A DNA stretch of 64,000 nt from Tubiluchus corallicola (taxonomy: Eukaryota; Priapulida; Priapulimorpha; Priapulimorphida; Tubiluchidae), in contig JAQGDQ010000082.1 of assembly GCA_030141605.1 (NCBI GenBank), positions 360,501 through 424,500 of the forward strand. Reading direction: 5' to 3'. A program made the translations under genes and the position numbers. The notes beneath the pieces were generated by a model. That model did no database searches and was not told the DNA's origin. It worked only from the letters and a program-made list of their open reading frames with translations. This document shows positions 1 to 16,025 of the stretch, one piece after another; within the stretch, counting starts at the first letter, position 1; every line of letters starts with the position of its first letter.

Positions 1-113
1 TATGATATGAAATCAGTGAAATCAAATAACAAAAATATCGTTCAAGGAAACGAGCAATCAGACGTTAACTGCCTCTAGCACTAAGTCGTACTAACATACA
101 TAGCATATACATT

Positions 114-151
114 ACACGCACACGCACGCACACGCACACGCACACACACAC
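114..151. repeat. CA/CGCA microsatellite
   Basis: A short alternating purine-pyrimidine tract of CA with CG interruptions. Seen directly. It has Z-DNA-type composition, but no function is implied. Confidence 0.9.
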
Positions 152-641
152 TGATACAATACTAAATAACTACCTGCTCAGTACTTACAGTCTTTCCAAA
201 AAAGTTGTACATATAGGAAGTGAAAAGTTTAGCACTAGTGCGCCTACTCCCTTCAAATATATATATTTACACTTCTCACAGGATTAAGACCATCGGCCAA
301 GATTAACACCAATGGTCAAGCGGATCGCCAGGGGTCAAGCAATGCCGCACTGGTCAACTTTGTTTAACAAGCGTGTGAAACACTGGGAAGGACAGACTGT
401 CCCTTAATCCTATGATTTACATAAACCTGTTGAGTTACTTAATACACCACTGTCCACCCCTTTTCTTCTTTTAATATACTTCTGAGTGTAATTATCTTTC
501 TAAAGGAATTAGGTAAATAGGTAAATACATTACTATAGTTCACTTAGGAAAGCATAGGGGTGGCTGATCCAGTGTCAACCTTAGGTAAAAATGGTTTGCA
601 CAAAGTGTTGGCTAGGTGAAGAGAAAACTTGTAATGGCAAT

Positions 642-720
642 GAGGAGAGGAGAGGAGAGGAGAGAGGAGAGGAGAGGAGAGGAGAGAGCAGAGAAGAGCA
701 TAGCAGAGCAGAGCAAAGCA
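642..720. repeat. GAGGA then AGAGC pentamer tract
   Basis: Purine-rich pentamers GAGGA at about 642-690 pass into AGAGC/AGAGCA units up to 720. The open frame across it is a low-complexity artefact. Confidence 0.85.
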
Positions 721-3700
721 CAGTCCAAATTTATTTGACCAATTTTAGCAACAGCATAATACAATCAACATTTCAAGGTTGTTACTTATCATTGAAATTG
801 CTGCAAAAAACTTGAAGTAACTATTCACTACCGTGACTTCGCAGAGATATCAGAGGACAACTTGATTAACATTTAGCATTACTGTGATATTAGAATACTG
901 TAATAGAAAAAAATTCTGGGGTTTTTAACTCGCGCAACGAATTCTCTGCAGCGCTATGGCTATTATTGTGATACATTGAGCTATTATGTAATAATTAGTG
1001 AAATGTAGTGACACAGCGTCAGTAATAAAGATATGAATAAACATGACAAATAATTGTGCGTCATTGTCTGTTCTGTACATCCTATTTTTCCCCGCCTTAA
1101 TGGGACAAACAAAGATTAATAGCTTACCAGGTGAAAAAACCGCCTTAACTCTTTACTCTTTCAATAATCTGTTTATAACCTAATAGAATGACACCCGACG
1201 AATTTTGCTGCCACAAATGAACACATTTACTGCTGTTAATGTGCATGGATCAAAGAGTTACAAGCTCAAATCCCCAGCGTTAGTAAACGCATCGCCTGCT
1301 CGTTTTCCTCTGTGTCACGCGCACCTGTTCATTCAATTGGATGAGGATGAATGGGTAACACAACCTCACCTGCGGTATTCAACGCGTTTCTCCCGAATAT
1401 TAACCCTCAGGCGCCGCTATTCTAACGTCTTTTTAACCCTTTACTCGCACGTGGCAAACAAACAATGGCTTCTCAACATTATATGACCTTGCATAAGGCT
1501 TTCAATGAAATATTTGCTGCGGTGAAATGTGATATGAAAGCATAATTTTCATTTGTGATAGACAGATCAACTTATTGAAGATTACGCAGAGATGAGATTT
1601 GCAAAATTTCTAGTGAACGGAATGCCAAAAGTAGACTTTCGTTCATTTAAAAGTTTCAAATCCTATATTATACTATGAAGATGGATAAAGGTTGAATGTC
1701 GCTGTGTGTTAATCAGCTAATATGCGAAAACAGTTAACAGAAAACAGTTAATTAAATGATACTTCGCAAAAAAAATCAACGTTTATCGTTATTAAACAAT
1801 AGATAAATAATAGCTACAGCAAACCAATTTCCTACTACTCTCACATTGACCCTATAAATTTGTACCATGTTTTTACATTAGGTTCTTCATCTGCAGCTAA
1901 ATTAGTAAAATTAGAATAAGATTAACGGATCATGAAGTTGTTTCGCAGCAAATAATTGATTAGCATGAGAAGTGAATATCATAAATAATTTGGCATAGAT
2001 ACTCGATTTTTTATTGTTAAAACTTCATCACCTCTTCCATATTTTTTGCTAAATTAGCAGTTTGAGCACGACGTTATGAGAATTAAGTTCTATTTTAGAT
2101 CAAATATAAGGTGTTTCCAACACTCTACGCTTAATCAATTGGTACATGCTTAATCAGATTTTATTACGGTATATTTGTTGTAAAATTTAGTATATCGATG
2201 TCCATAGCCTTTTTTTGTTTTAAATTGCTATACTTCTAACAGAAATATTTCTAGGTCAATGTAAGTAAAACACACTGATGCATTTATGAATAATAATATT
2301 ATGGTTCCCGCTTTCTGCCTAGTGGGACTAACAGGGTCAAGAGCAAATAGTCGGAACCCCACTACGCAGTTCTCATACAAATCTTTCCCTTTTATAATAA
2401 TAATTTTACAAATTTCAACGACAGTGACGCAAGCAAGAAGGAATTCACGCAGACAAACAGAAAATCGAGCGCATATATTCATACCGCAGAAGAGTTAAAA
2501 CTATGCGCGCCCATAAGTTTACGCAAATGCAGACAAAATATTTTCGAGTCGTCAGAGAACCCCATCTTGGCGGGATTATGATAAAATCCACAAAGCTTGT
2601 TTATTTGAAAATAATGGGACATCTGTTACTCCAACTCTCACTCTTGGGCGCCTTAGAAACCCAGAGATCAGAGGCTGAAACCCAGAAAGTCGACAAATAT
2701 GAACTATAAACAGGAGATCCCTATTAAAACGTCATTCAGACTTTCATCAGGGCTTCTTAATGTACTGTTGGCTTCATACCAAATTTTAGATTTTTAAACC
2801 ATTGATGTACTTCTGCAAAATACAAGCTATACAGCATTACAAATAGGTAATAGCTCAATCATTCTTTCTCAACAAATTCACTGACTCAGAGATATACAGA
2901 GTCGGTTGCGTCTCAAATCCAGGAGAGCCTGGAGTCGCTCTACGAATCGGATTTTGACCTCCGAGAAAGCCTCTTCATCTCGAAAATGATTTGAATTGTT
3001 TTCAGTTGGGATCAGTGCTTTTAACCCCACTTCGGCTCTAAGTAGTCCGACTTATCGTAACACAATCGTGTCGGAAAAATCCGAACGGAAAAGTGGTAAA
3101 ACGACGAATCGTCGAAATACTTGGTGTAACCGGTGGACTCTGGTACACTTCCACGTTTGCTAAAAACAGTGTCCAGCAAAAACTGGCGTTTTATACGAGG
3201 CATGCAAACTCATTAAATTAAAATGCAATAAAAACTTGTGTTACATTGCGCTCGCAATGCTATTAATCAAACAAATTACAAATTTAACAGGGTGAGTGGG
3301 CGTAGGAATGTAAAAGATGAAGACATAATCAAAACCGTCCACATGCATGCTGTAGCCATAAACACTCGTCGTTATTATAAGCTACGAACAATTTATTAGT
3401 TCATAACTTCTTGCAAACTTACATTAATTCACTAAATACGATTTGAACAAATTCAAATAAAGTAAATGTCTATGGAGAGAGAGAGAAAGAAAATGTTTGA
3501 TTATACATGTATAAGAACTATTGGAAAAGAGTTCCCTACTGGATACACGTTTTGAGTCCATTCAGTACATAAAAATAACGCAAGGCGTTTGGATACTACA
3601 GTAAAATGTTCACAATTCCTTCGGGTATAATGCCGCTATCTACAAATTTTACGCAACAGTTAAACGAACTTTAAAATTTGAGATGCCTTTTTTATACTAG

Positions 3701-6103
3701 AAAATTTTCAGATTACATTGAGTTTATTTAACTCATTTTCATTCAAACTATATTCAAACTACGTAGAATAACCGGCATAATCAAAAATTCTGATTTTAAT
3801 AAAGGACCCTTAACAAAGACAAACACATTATCAAGTTGTACTTACATCAATTTTTGGTATAAATAATCTTGTGTACTTGTAGTTCGCAAGCATCAGACTA
3901 AAGTCACTAAAGTATTGACAGTCTCTTTTAGAATCAACATTTTGCCTTTTCGAGGTTGTAGAGTTCCCAGATTTCATTTAGTTACATTTCGAGCAAATTG
4001 TTACAGTGGAGAGAAATGAAAAACGGTAAATCAAATAGCAGGGAAAGCAATAATGTCTTCTTAGAAGAATCACTGCAAATAAAGCGTGAATACCAAGTGA
4101 TAATTTTGAGAAACTAAAAAACTGATTTATTCTCATCAGCCGTCAGTACAACTCGAAAACCTCATTTTGTAAGGATTATCTTTTCGATGTAGATAAACGG
4201 TGCACCGTTTTCTGAAGAAATGACGAACATTTTCAGGATAGGCAATGGCCCAAATTATCTTAAATTACAGTCAATGGCTAATAAGGGAAAATCCAGCACC
4301 GCAATATAGCCGATATCTGTCATTACCGAAACAAATTTAGACATAAAACTATTGAAAGATGTTGGATTCGATGGTAAATTGACTTTCGCTGATCGATAAG
4401 ATACAGTGAACGCCCAGCTGATTGAAAGTTGCCAGACGTCTAGTTATTAATTGCTTCCTCCATTTCTATATCGCAGTGACAACAAAAGTATTTTAAAAGT
4501 AAGTTATTTATATGACGTTTGTTCTTTTGTAGATACTGTGTGATTTTTTGATATATATTTGTTTACCGCAATAAAGAAGAACTGTGCTGAATTAAAGTGA
4601 AAAAAATTTGAACTTTTTGAAAATACGACAGAAAATGCGAGAATGAATCGAAGACTGAAAAACTTGCAATGTCAAAGCAGAATCTGATGCCTGAAGATAC
4701 TTGCAAAAAACTGAAAATTCTGATATATAAAAGCGAACGTTGGCATTCCAACTGTGGGTGCTGAGCTTAAGCATCCCAGGCCCTTGGCGTAAAGGTAAGA
4801 AACCAACAAGCAAAGAAAAATGATGAGAGTGAACCACAGCAAGTAGGACCCTACAGGCTGGCAACATCAATCTATCAGCTGCTTCACTTCTAATTTTCTA
4901 CTCTGCTATGGGCTTTCAGCGCATCATTACAGCGCAAAAAGATTGCTGTCACCCTGGCACGGTTGCAGTTTCGATAGGTGGCAAATCATAGTTTCGGTAA
5001 ATGTAAAAAAAATAATACACCGCATACATTGCAGATTCAATGCTTTTGTCTAATTCTTCCACCATCTCTCGTTGACAATACATAGTATATGGGCACTGCC
5101 TCTCCAATCTCTTTAAATTTCACAACAACCACTTTATTTGCACTACTTTCACCCAGCAGACGTAATACTCACATTCTCAGAAGCCTTATTGTACTTTCCC
5201 TAACCCAAAATTCATGTGTAATCCGTATACAGCTTTTTCTCTGTCATAATTGACTAAAATAACAGAAATGGAACACAGTCATTTCAACTTAGTAAATAAA
5301 CATTCATTCTGCCGCTTTTCAAAAAATGGGTCTATCAGTATCAGAAAAAGAAACACGAAAAAGGTTAAATATTTAACGCTAACAACATAAAACTAACAAA
5401 CGTCAAACCTGTTAACTCTTGTACCGAATAACATTCATTATAAGAAATTAAAATTTAACTGTACTTTTGTCTAGAGTGTAGTCAATGCTTTATTAATAGT
5501 CAGCAAAATAAAGTGAAACTAAAAAGCTTATGCTGCGTACCTGACCAATTTACTGCTGAGCAAGTGATACCTATACCTAAACATAGGTAACTAACAATAC
5601 CTAAATTCTATTGTTCACAATAACGATGCAAAAACTTACCTCTTCCAGTTATAATATCCTTTATTAACTAATAATATATTGGATCCGTATAAAATCCTGC
5701 ACTACTAAGTTTCTGTTAGCCTGGACACAACTTAGTTGTTCATACAGTTGAGACCACACACTAACCGCATCATCGCAATTTGGCTCTCGAATACAATGAG
5801 CCGCTATCAGCTGTACGCTAAACATATACTCAGCTTCTCTGAGAGCCGACAGGGATGTGGGAGATAACATGAAGTGTGTGCGTGTGGCCACGTCATATTT
5901 TGGCAACGATGGGGAGGAACAGGTGGTCTAAAGATTACAAAGATTTGTGTAATAAGTAGATTTGTGTGGTTGAGTATAGTCACTGTACGTTACCAAAAAC
6001 GTTACTTAATCCGTACCTTACAAAAAATCAGAGAAAAGGGAGGAAGAGAAAAGATCAAAAGCAGAAAAAAGAAAAAAAACAAACAACCAACCAAATAGGC
6101 AAT
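721..6103. other. Noncoding AT-rich stretch, no gene recognised
   Basis: About 5.4 kb of mostly unique AT-rich sequence. The open frames here are short, lack recognisable motifs and are scattered on both strands. A slightly GC-richer pocket lies near 1200-1480. Small exons of an unknown gene cannot be excluded by eye. Confidence 0.6.
5664..5870 (-). other. Unassigned 68-codon ORF, protein-like composition
   Basis: Minus-strand frame from the ATG at 5870 to a TAA at 5664. The open frame runs a little further upstream without another ATG. The peptide has mixed polar and hydrophobic composition with no simple repeat, unlike most open frames in this region. I recognise no family and see no clear splice sites or neighbouring exons. 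It could be a terminal exon, a transposon scrap or a chance ORF; chance is the default. Confidence 0.15.
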
Positions 6104-6130
6104 ATTCATTCATTCATTCATTCATTCATT
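6104..6130. repeat. ATTC microsatellite
   Basis: About six to seven ATTC units directly after an A-rich purine tract (about 6030-6085). Confidence 0.9.
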
Positions 6131-7623
6131 AATATATAAAGGAATAAATTAATGAATGTGTAAAGAAAAGTAAGTATCATGAAAATGTGAAACAGAACAA
6201 AGTGAAGCAAGAAGTAGCATGGATTATAAATGGATTGGTGCCCACTGGGAAAACTGATTCTGCTCTTAGAGTGACTAACACAATAATGCTAAATTACTTA
6301 TCAGCTAGCTACTTATGGCGAACACTTATCAGTATAATTTCATTTAGTATCATTTGCAGAAAATTAAAACAGCTTTTTACGAAATAAATGAATGCGAACA
6401 CGCTTAAGTCCCAGCTCCCTGACGAACATCTAGCTAATGTCCAGAGCCGGTAAAATGACCAGAGCAGCTCTGGCTGAACTGAGACGACGGAGAGATGTAG
6501 CTGATAAGGATGAAAGTTGATGTGCACTTTGTGTATAATGCTGTAGCTCTCCCATAGACAGGATAGGCACATTCATAAAATACCTCTGGCTAGAAAACAC
6601 GGGAAACAGAAATAATAGACATACATGGGAAACAGACTAACACAAATAAAAGATATGCAAGTAAACAAAATTGTGAATTTAAAAATAAATATGAGGTAAA
6701 AATTCTGTTGATGCTGTTTTGACAGTTTTGTGTAATTCAAAAACGTCGTTTTTTACCGTTAACGTGAAAATTTTTATTATACATTAAATGATAACATATA
6801 TAATAAATACATACAAAAAATGCATACATATAAATATATACATAAAATGATAATAATATACTAGACGTAACAAGGTTGCACTAAAAAATGTGCAACGGAA
6901 ATTGTCCGTAAGGATACATAGAACCGATGGTCCTTAAGAAGGGTCTAACTTTATTTGAGTGCCTATTTGCCATACGATTTTCATAAGTAAATTCCACCTT
7001 TCTTCCTTAATCAGTGAAGCTCTATATAAGTTACATAATTATTCTTATAATGAGCAAAAAATAAATGATGATATAACCTCCTCTGCGGTACACGTCTGTA
7101 AATCTGATTTTAATTTATTTATTCGCCCCGTAACACAGTTAAAGGTGGAAATTAAACTTCTGTTTACGCGCAACACTTTGACTATTGGTCATTTCATTTG
7201 TTAATAAGCACAAAACAGTACCGTCTGACGTGCATAATTACGGTTCATCTAAAGATAATACCTGTACCTAATCTTGACCATCAAACGTAACAATGGTCGA
7301 GCTATTGTTGGCCAGCCAGTGACCACTCGATGGACAATTGCCGGTGTCCAAACAGTTGATTGGAAGATTAGGACGTCAAGGAGACACTCAGGTGTTTATA
7401 GGATACGCATTAGCAGTCAATAAACTGAGAAAGTTTTGGCACATTTTCGATGTAAACGCCGGTAGGCATATGCTATAGACCAACAGGTGTCTGAAACGAC
7501 GTCAGACAAAAACACCCAATAAGTTCTTAAAGTATCGGAATGTCTCATGTCTTGGTCACTCGTGTGGCACACGTAAAGTGTACTTAGGCAGCTATCATAC
7601 CGATTACACTTCTATATTTTTGA
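6131..7623. other. Noncoding stretch, nothing recognised
   Basis: Unique AT-rich sequence. No gene, RNA or clear repeat is seen between the ATTC tract and the long CT array. Confidence 0.55.
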
Positions 7624-7825
<202 letters not shown>

Positions 7826-7831
7826 GTAGAA

Positions 7832-7871
7832 ATAGTAGTAGTAGTAATAGTAGTAGTAGTAGTAGTAGTAA

Positions 7872-7921
<50 letters not shown>
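7832..7921. repeat. TAG trinucleotide microsatellite
   Basis: About 30 TAG units with a few TAA variants, only about 11 bp downstream of the CT array, making a compound microsatellite. Confidence 0.95.
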
Positions 7922-8478
7922 CGACTATTCTACTTTTCCTCCCTGTCTCGTTGGTTAACGTCACAGCCAAATACAAGTACCCAATAATTATATCATCAAG
8001 ACTAAGTCTAATCGAGTCTCACTAATGTGTTTTCAGAATGACAGGTAAGTGGTAATGCAAGATAAACTTGCATAGATTGATTACCTTCAGGTTCGGCGAA
8101 TGCCGTTGAAAACCAGGAGTTATCCCAGTCATTGTTGTATCGACATTCCAAAATTTTCGGCTGATTGACATGGACACCACAAGTAGGAAGTGTTAGTTAT
8201 TCTAACATTTAACAACATTAGTTCAGCGCTGAGCCTCTCTCATCTGCAGGCCTTCTCCGCTAATCGGTGAATGTAATTTGACCACCAGTCAGTTGAAATG
8301 TGGAAGTGACCAATAAAAGGTTATTGCTGTTCACGCATTCCAAGACATTCTCACTTAACAAGTCTGCATGATTATCACCACAGACGTAGCTTGTTTTTGT
8401 AATAATCAGAAATTGAAGCTCTTTATCTGATAATATGAATATAAACATATGAATATGATACAAGTTATCTTATATAAC
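7922..8478. other. Noncoding stretch, nothing recognised
   Basis: Unique sequence between the TAG array and the 300-bp MITE-like element. No gene seen. Confidence 0.55.
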
Positions 8479-8782
8479 TACAGAGTCTTCCAAGAAAAAC
8501 GGTGCAGCAGAAATATGCTGAACAAATAGCAAGAAAACCCAGATGAGTGTTAAGACGTATAGCAAGTGAATATACTATAGCCTTTTAAAAAAATAATGTG
8601 ATAGACATAAACTGACACGAAAAAAGCTGACGAAGAAAATGTTCATGGATTTCAGGGTCAATGACGCAATGACGTAAAAATAATTTTGTGTTTGCATAAT
8701 TCGAATTTTTTGCCATATAGCTTGGCTAACCACATTTATTGGCCTTTGTTGGTTTGATGTTGTTTTTTTGGAATACCCTGTA
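8479..8782. mobile_element. MITE-like element, Tc1/mariner-style ends, TA flanks
   Basis: The left end reads TA|CAGAGTCTTCCAAGAAAAAC. The right end, read in reverse complement, is TA|CAGGGTATTCCAAAAAAAC. The two are about 85% identical over roughly 20 bp and are flanked by TA on both sides, giving a 300-bp unit. The interior has no ORF. Seen: the inverted ends and the TA. Inferred: a non-autonomous Tc1/mariner-type element, from CAGGGT-like ends, TA duplication and size. A chance pairing of short ends is possible. Confidence 0.5.
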
Positions 8783-9521
8783 GATTAACAAATAAAAGTT
8801 ATGGCAAAAATGGGCGAAACACCAGGACGCTGCGTGGATGCAGGATCAACGAAGATGGAGAATTTCGTGTTTTTTCCCATTCAAGTTTTCCATGTTCAAA
8901 TGTTTGATTTTTGGCTACATAAATTCATGTCTACAACTGACCACTAACGATCGCGAAACCCCAATTAATTAAGAAGCTAATCGAAACTGCAAGCAGCTAT
9001 GGTCACGCGGAAGCAACAGTTCAAGTTTTTGTGTAGGAAGTGGCACAATTCAATAGACCGTAGATTTACGTTATTTATAAAGCGTCGTAAGTTTAAGATT
9101 AGATCAAATTAATTCTTTTAAACAAACAGAAATGCGAGATGAAGAGCTTTCGAACGTTTAGTGGTCCTAACCAGAAGTGAAATTTAAGTCTCAGCATGTC
9201 CACTAACCAAACAAGACCTTTCCACATGCAGATACCTGTTTCCAGATAATATCTGAAATGTCTTATAATAGGGTGCTTCTGATTCTCAGGACAAAAATAG
9301 TTTTATCAGGATCAAACCCCAGGGATTGCTTCCGTTCTGGCGACAATAGCGTCTATTGTGAGGCTGAGGTTATGCCAACATTTCAGCGATAACATCTCCA
9401 CTCGATACTGCTGCTCTGAACCTCTTTTACTCATTAGTGGATATCCTTCTTCCGCAAGCACTTAGCAGGATAAAGTTAAAACTCCTTCCCAATGGCAAAG
9501 AAATAAATATCTTTGTATAGT
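8783..9521. other. Noncoding stretch, nothing recognised
   Basis: Unique sequence. No gene or repeat recognised before the AC array. Confidence 0.55.
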
Positions 9522-12540
<3,019 letters not shown>

Positions 12541-12629
12541 ATTTTTAGGTATTTTTTATTACTTAGTAAATATAAAAAAGTAAGAATGGAAATGTATGTG
12601 TTACTAAGTAATAAAAAATACCTAAAAAT
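12541..12629. repeat. Perfect 29-bp inverted repeat, 31-bp spacer
   Basis: Positions 12541-12569 and 12601-12629 are exact reverse complements (29 of 29) separated by 31 bp. The arms are AT-rich and contain GGTATTTTTTATTACTTAGT. It would form a strong cruciform or RNA hairpin. It may be the remnant of a very small foldback or MITE. No flanking duplication is obvious. Confidence 0.9.
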
Positions 12630-13409
12630 TTGATTTGTATGTTTTTATGGTAATAAACTTAAATTTTTGGAAACGATGCAATGGAGTAAGTAAGTGACAT
12701 TTAAAGTTTAATCTGCACTCCCTGGAAACGATTGAAAAAAGGAATAGTAGAAGAAAAGGGAGAAACCTAGAGATTTGCTGCCCGCTGTTAACAAATCAAG
12801 AACAAACGAAAACCAAATAATAAAAAAGTAGACCAAATAAAAAATAAAAAAAGAAATTTTTGCTAACTTTGAATGTGATCATAATTTATGTCACAATAAT
12901 ACTGCATGACAATTTAAATTACAACAAAATAATGTTTTCGATTGCTGTTATGTACGTTAGATTTGGCCTATACACTTATTAAGCTTAAATATACTATTTA
13001 TGCATTTTAGCGCCTCATAGCGGCGAATTTAATAAATAATGACCTAAAATCGCATTGCGAAGCTCATTAAGCTTCGTCTGACTGGAAGTTGAATGGGCAG
13101 ACAAGCTTGAAATTACTTTTGAGATTGCCAAACTGACAGCTACAATTGCAAAACGTTTTCGATTAACTACCAAATTTGTCGACGTAAACACGCACAAACA
13201 AATAAAACAAATGTTGAAGTTCAAGGCTAAATACGATTTTTTTACAGCTTATGCCCCTCTTAATCTTAATTCAGTCCCTTCTCTCGATCTGAATTTCAAT
13301 AAACAAACGCATTTGCAGAGCTTTTGCAGCAGTCACTTTAACTTTTAAATGCTCTAAAGCTGTTTGTTTTATATACAGAATATTTATTGCAAATCTTTGC
13401 TACGAAAAA
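12630..13409. other. Noncoding stretch, nothing recognised
   Basis: AT-rich unique sequence with A-rich runs between the 29-bp palindrome and the long-TIR element. Confidence 0.55.
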
Positions 13410-13902
13410 TATTAAGAGTCATTCCGTGAGAAAATCAGCAAAATAGTGGAAGGTGACAAATCACCGATTTTGTTCATATTCACAGGGTTTGATGGTCCCC
13501 TCAGATGTACTCCACAGCCAAAATATTAGATTTCAGAAATGAGCCGTTTCTGAGAAAAGCCGCCATTTTGATTTTTTTCGGATTTTGGCCATTTTGGCGT
13601 AAAAAATTGCCCATTATTTCTCACGTTATTACAGACAGTAAATGAGCGATCCAGCACTAGTTAATTGGTGATATATATAGTAGGGGTCTTACCCTACCGT
13701 ACCATTATCGTTGCCAAATTGAACCTCCTTTTCAGTTGGTGTCATCAGATTGCAAAAGATACGTGTCTGCTGCTGCTGAATTTAGACGCCATTTTGAAAT
13801 CCCCATAACTCCACTGGGGCGGGTATTGGGGGACTAATCAATATATTTTTATTTGCAGCTTGACTAGTCCTACAAATGCATGAAATAAAATTTTGGCCAG
13901 CG
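13410..13902 (+). repeat. Left inverted arm of the 3.1-kb element
   Basis: About 493 bp that matches the reverse complement of 16026-16526 with substitutions and small indels. Divergence between the arms shows this is not a recent perfect foldback. Confidence 0.85.
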
Positions 13903-14978
13903 ATCTCCCAAGAGTCCAGAATTTTTAGCCAAAGTTGCTCTTTTTTGCCATTTTCACAACCTTGACCTATATTTAGCTATTCGCTTTGGATGACGGTGTT
14001 GCCATTAGAATCGATACAAAGTGCAGCAACGTCAATGTTTATAGTAATAATGGACTGGCTTTACATGTCTGGGCACTCCTAGCAACCAGGCCCCTCATCA
14101 GGGGCCGCATTCCCTTCGAAGGGCCCCTGTGACGATTACAACATAGTGATTTTTATAATTTGTATAAAACACGGAATAATTTCATGTACATAATAACAGT
14201 TTCGTGTACAAGTGCTCGGGCTATATACCTATGGCCCGTGGATCAATACGGGGGCCTCGGGAGGGCCCCACTGTCTTGACTGAAAAATAGACTTCAGTCA
14301 AAAAGGTTTAGTATCGCTTTGCTAAACAAGATTCTAAAGTAAGGCGGGCAAGGCGAGACAAGGCACTATTTGTGAAATTGTGTTGAAACCGCCGTGAGCA
14401 TCGAATATAAGATGTTGCGAGCCAATTTTTAAAACGCGCACAGCTTTGTGTGGTCTTGTATTCAACAGGCGAATAGTTGTCAGTCCCTGATATTTTTCCT
14501 CAAATCAATTCAAGTTAATAGTTAGTTAGTTACTAATACCTTGGTGTGGCAACTTCGACAACCAGACTTCTGCTTACTAACAACGGGCGTTAACAAAAAA
14601 ACTGGTTAAGAAACGCAGCAAAGGCCAGTACGACCCTGCCTCGGCCGTTACATACTAATTCCGACTCTGTGCAACGGATGTTTCAAGCCATTCGCTCATA
14701 TTGTATTTAACCGCCAGGTTTCCACCGTCTCGTAAAGATATACGCATATACACCGACTACCATATTCAACTAAACTCTAACGAGAATCAGGGCGCTGACG
14801 CTTATAATCGCAAATTTTCAAAATAGCAAAAAGGCAACAACAAATTCTTTACGTCCACGACTATTTTTTATTCGCCAATATTCAATGAAAAGTCGCACTA
14901 TAGTAAATAATAATAAGCTAATAATTGATAATACATACAGTAAGCTGCTACTATGTGTTGCTATGGTAACCTCCTTAT

Positions 14979-15410
14979 CAAAAGAGACAGAGAGAGACAC
15001 AGAGAGACAGAGAGAGAGAGTCACAGAGAGACAGAGGGAGTCACAGAGAGACAGAGAGAGACACATAGAGATAGAGAGAGAGACACACGGAGACAGAGAG
15101 AGACACAGAGAGACAGAGAGAGAGAGACACACAGAGAGGCAGATGGAGACACAGAGAGACAGAAAGAGAGACACACAGAAACAGAGAGACACACAGAGAG
15201 AGACAGAGACAGACAGAGACAGAGAAAGAGACACAGAGAGAGACAGAAACAGAGAGAGAGAGAGACAGACAGAGACACAAAGAGAGACAGAAAGAGACAG
15301 AGAGAGGCACAGAGAGACGGAGAGAGACACAGAGAGACAGAGAGAGAGACACACAGAGACAGAGAGAGAGACACAGAGAGACAGAGAGAGACACAGAGAG
15401 ACAGAGACAC

Positions 15411-15460
<50 letters not shown>

Positions 15461-15905
15461 GCAGATGGAGAGACAGAGAGAGACACACAGAGACAGAGAG
15501 ACACAGAGAGACAGAGAGAGACAGACAGAGACACAAAGAGACAGAAAGCGACGGAGAGAGACACAGAGAGACAGAGAGAGGCACAGAGACACAGAGAGAG
15601 ACAGAGAGAGACACACACAGAGAGACAGAGAGAGACACAGAGAGGGACACAGAAAGACAGAGAGACAGACAGAGACAGAGACAGAGAGTGACACAGAGAG
15701 AGACACAGAGAGACAGAGACAGACACAGAGAGACACAGAGAGAGAGAGAGAAGGACACAGAGAGACAGAGAGAGACAGAGACAGAGAGAGACACAGAGAC
15801 AGAGAGAGACACAGAGAGACAGAGACAGAGAGAGAGACAGAGAGAGACACAGAGAGACAGAGAGAGAGACAGACAGAAATACAGAGAGACAGAGAGAGAC
15901 AGAAA
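14979..15905. repeat. GAGACA/GAGA purine-rich satellite, 0.92 kb
   Basis: Irregular array of GAGACA, GAGAGACA and GAGAGA units with almost no T on the plus strand, and a pure GA core near 15421-15452. Because T is nearly absent, plus-strand stops hardly occur. Frames of about 270-370 codons therefore open on plus, encoding Arg/Glu/Thr/Asp repeats, and about 300 codons on minus, encoding Ser/Leu/Val/Cys repeats. These are composition artefacts, not genes. The array lies wholly inside the 3.1-kb element. Confidence 0.95.
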
Positions 15906-16025
15906 CTGTAATTTATCGTTTCTTTTTGAAATTTTCATTTTTTATTCAGAATTATTAATAATTCGTACTAATTTTTTTCCGATTTATGTCACATTCAAGA
16001 TCGAATCTCGTCAATTTATGGACGA

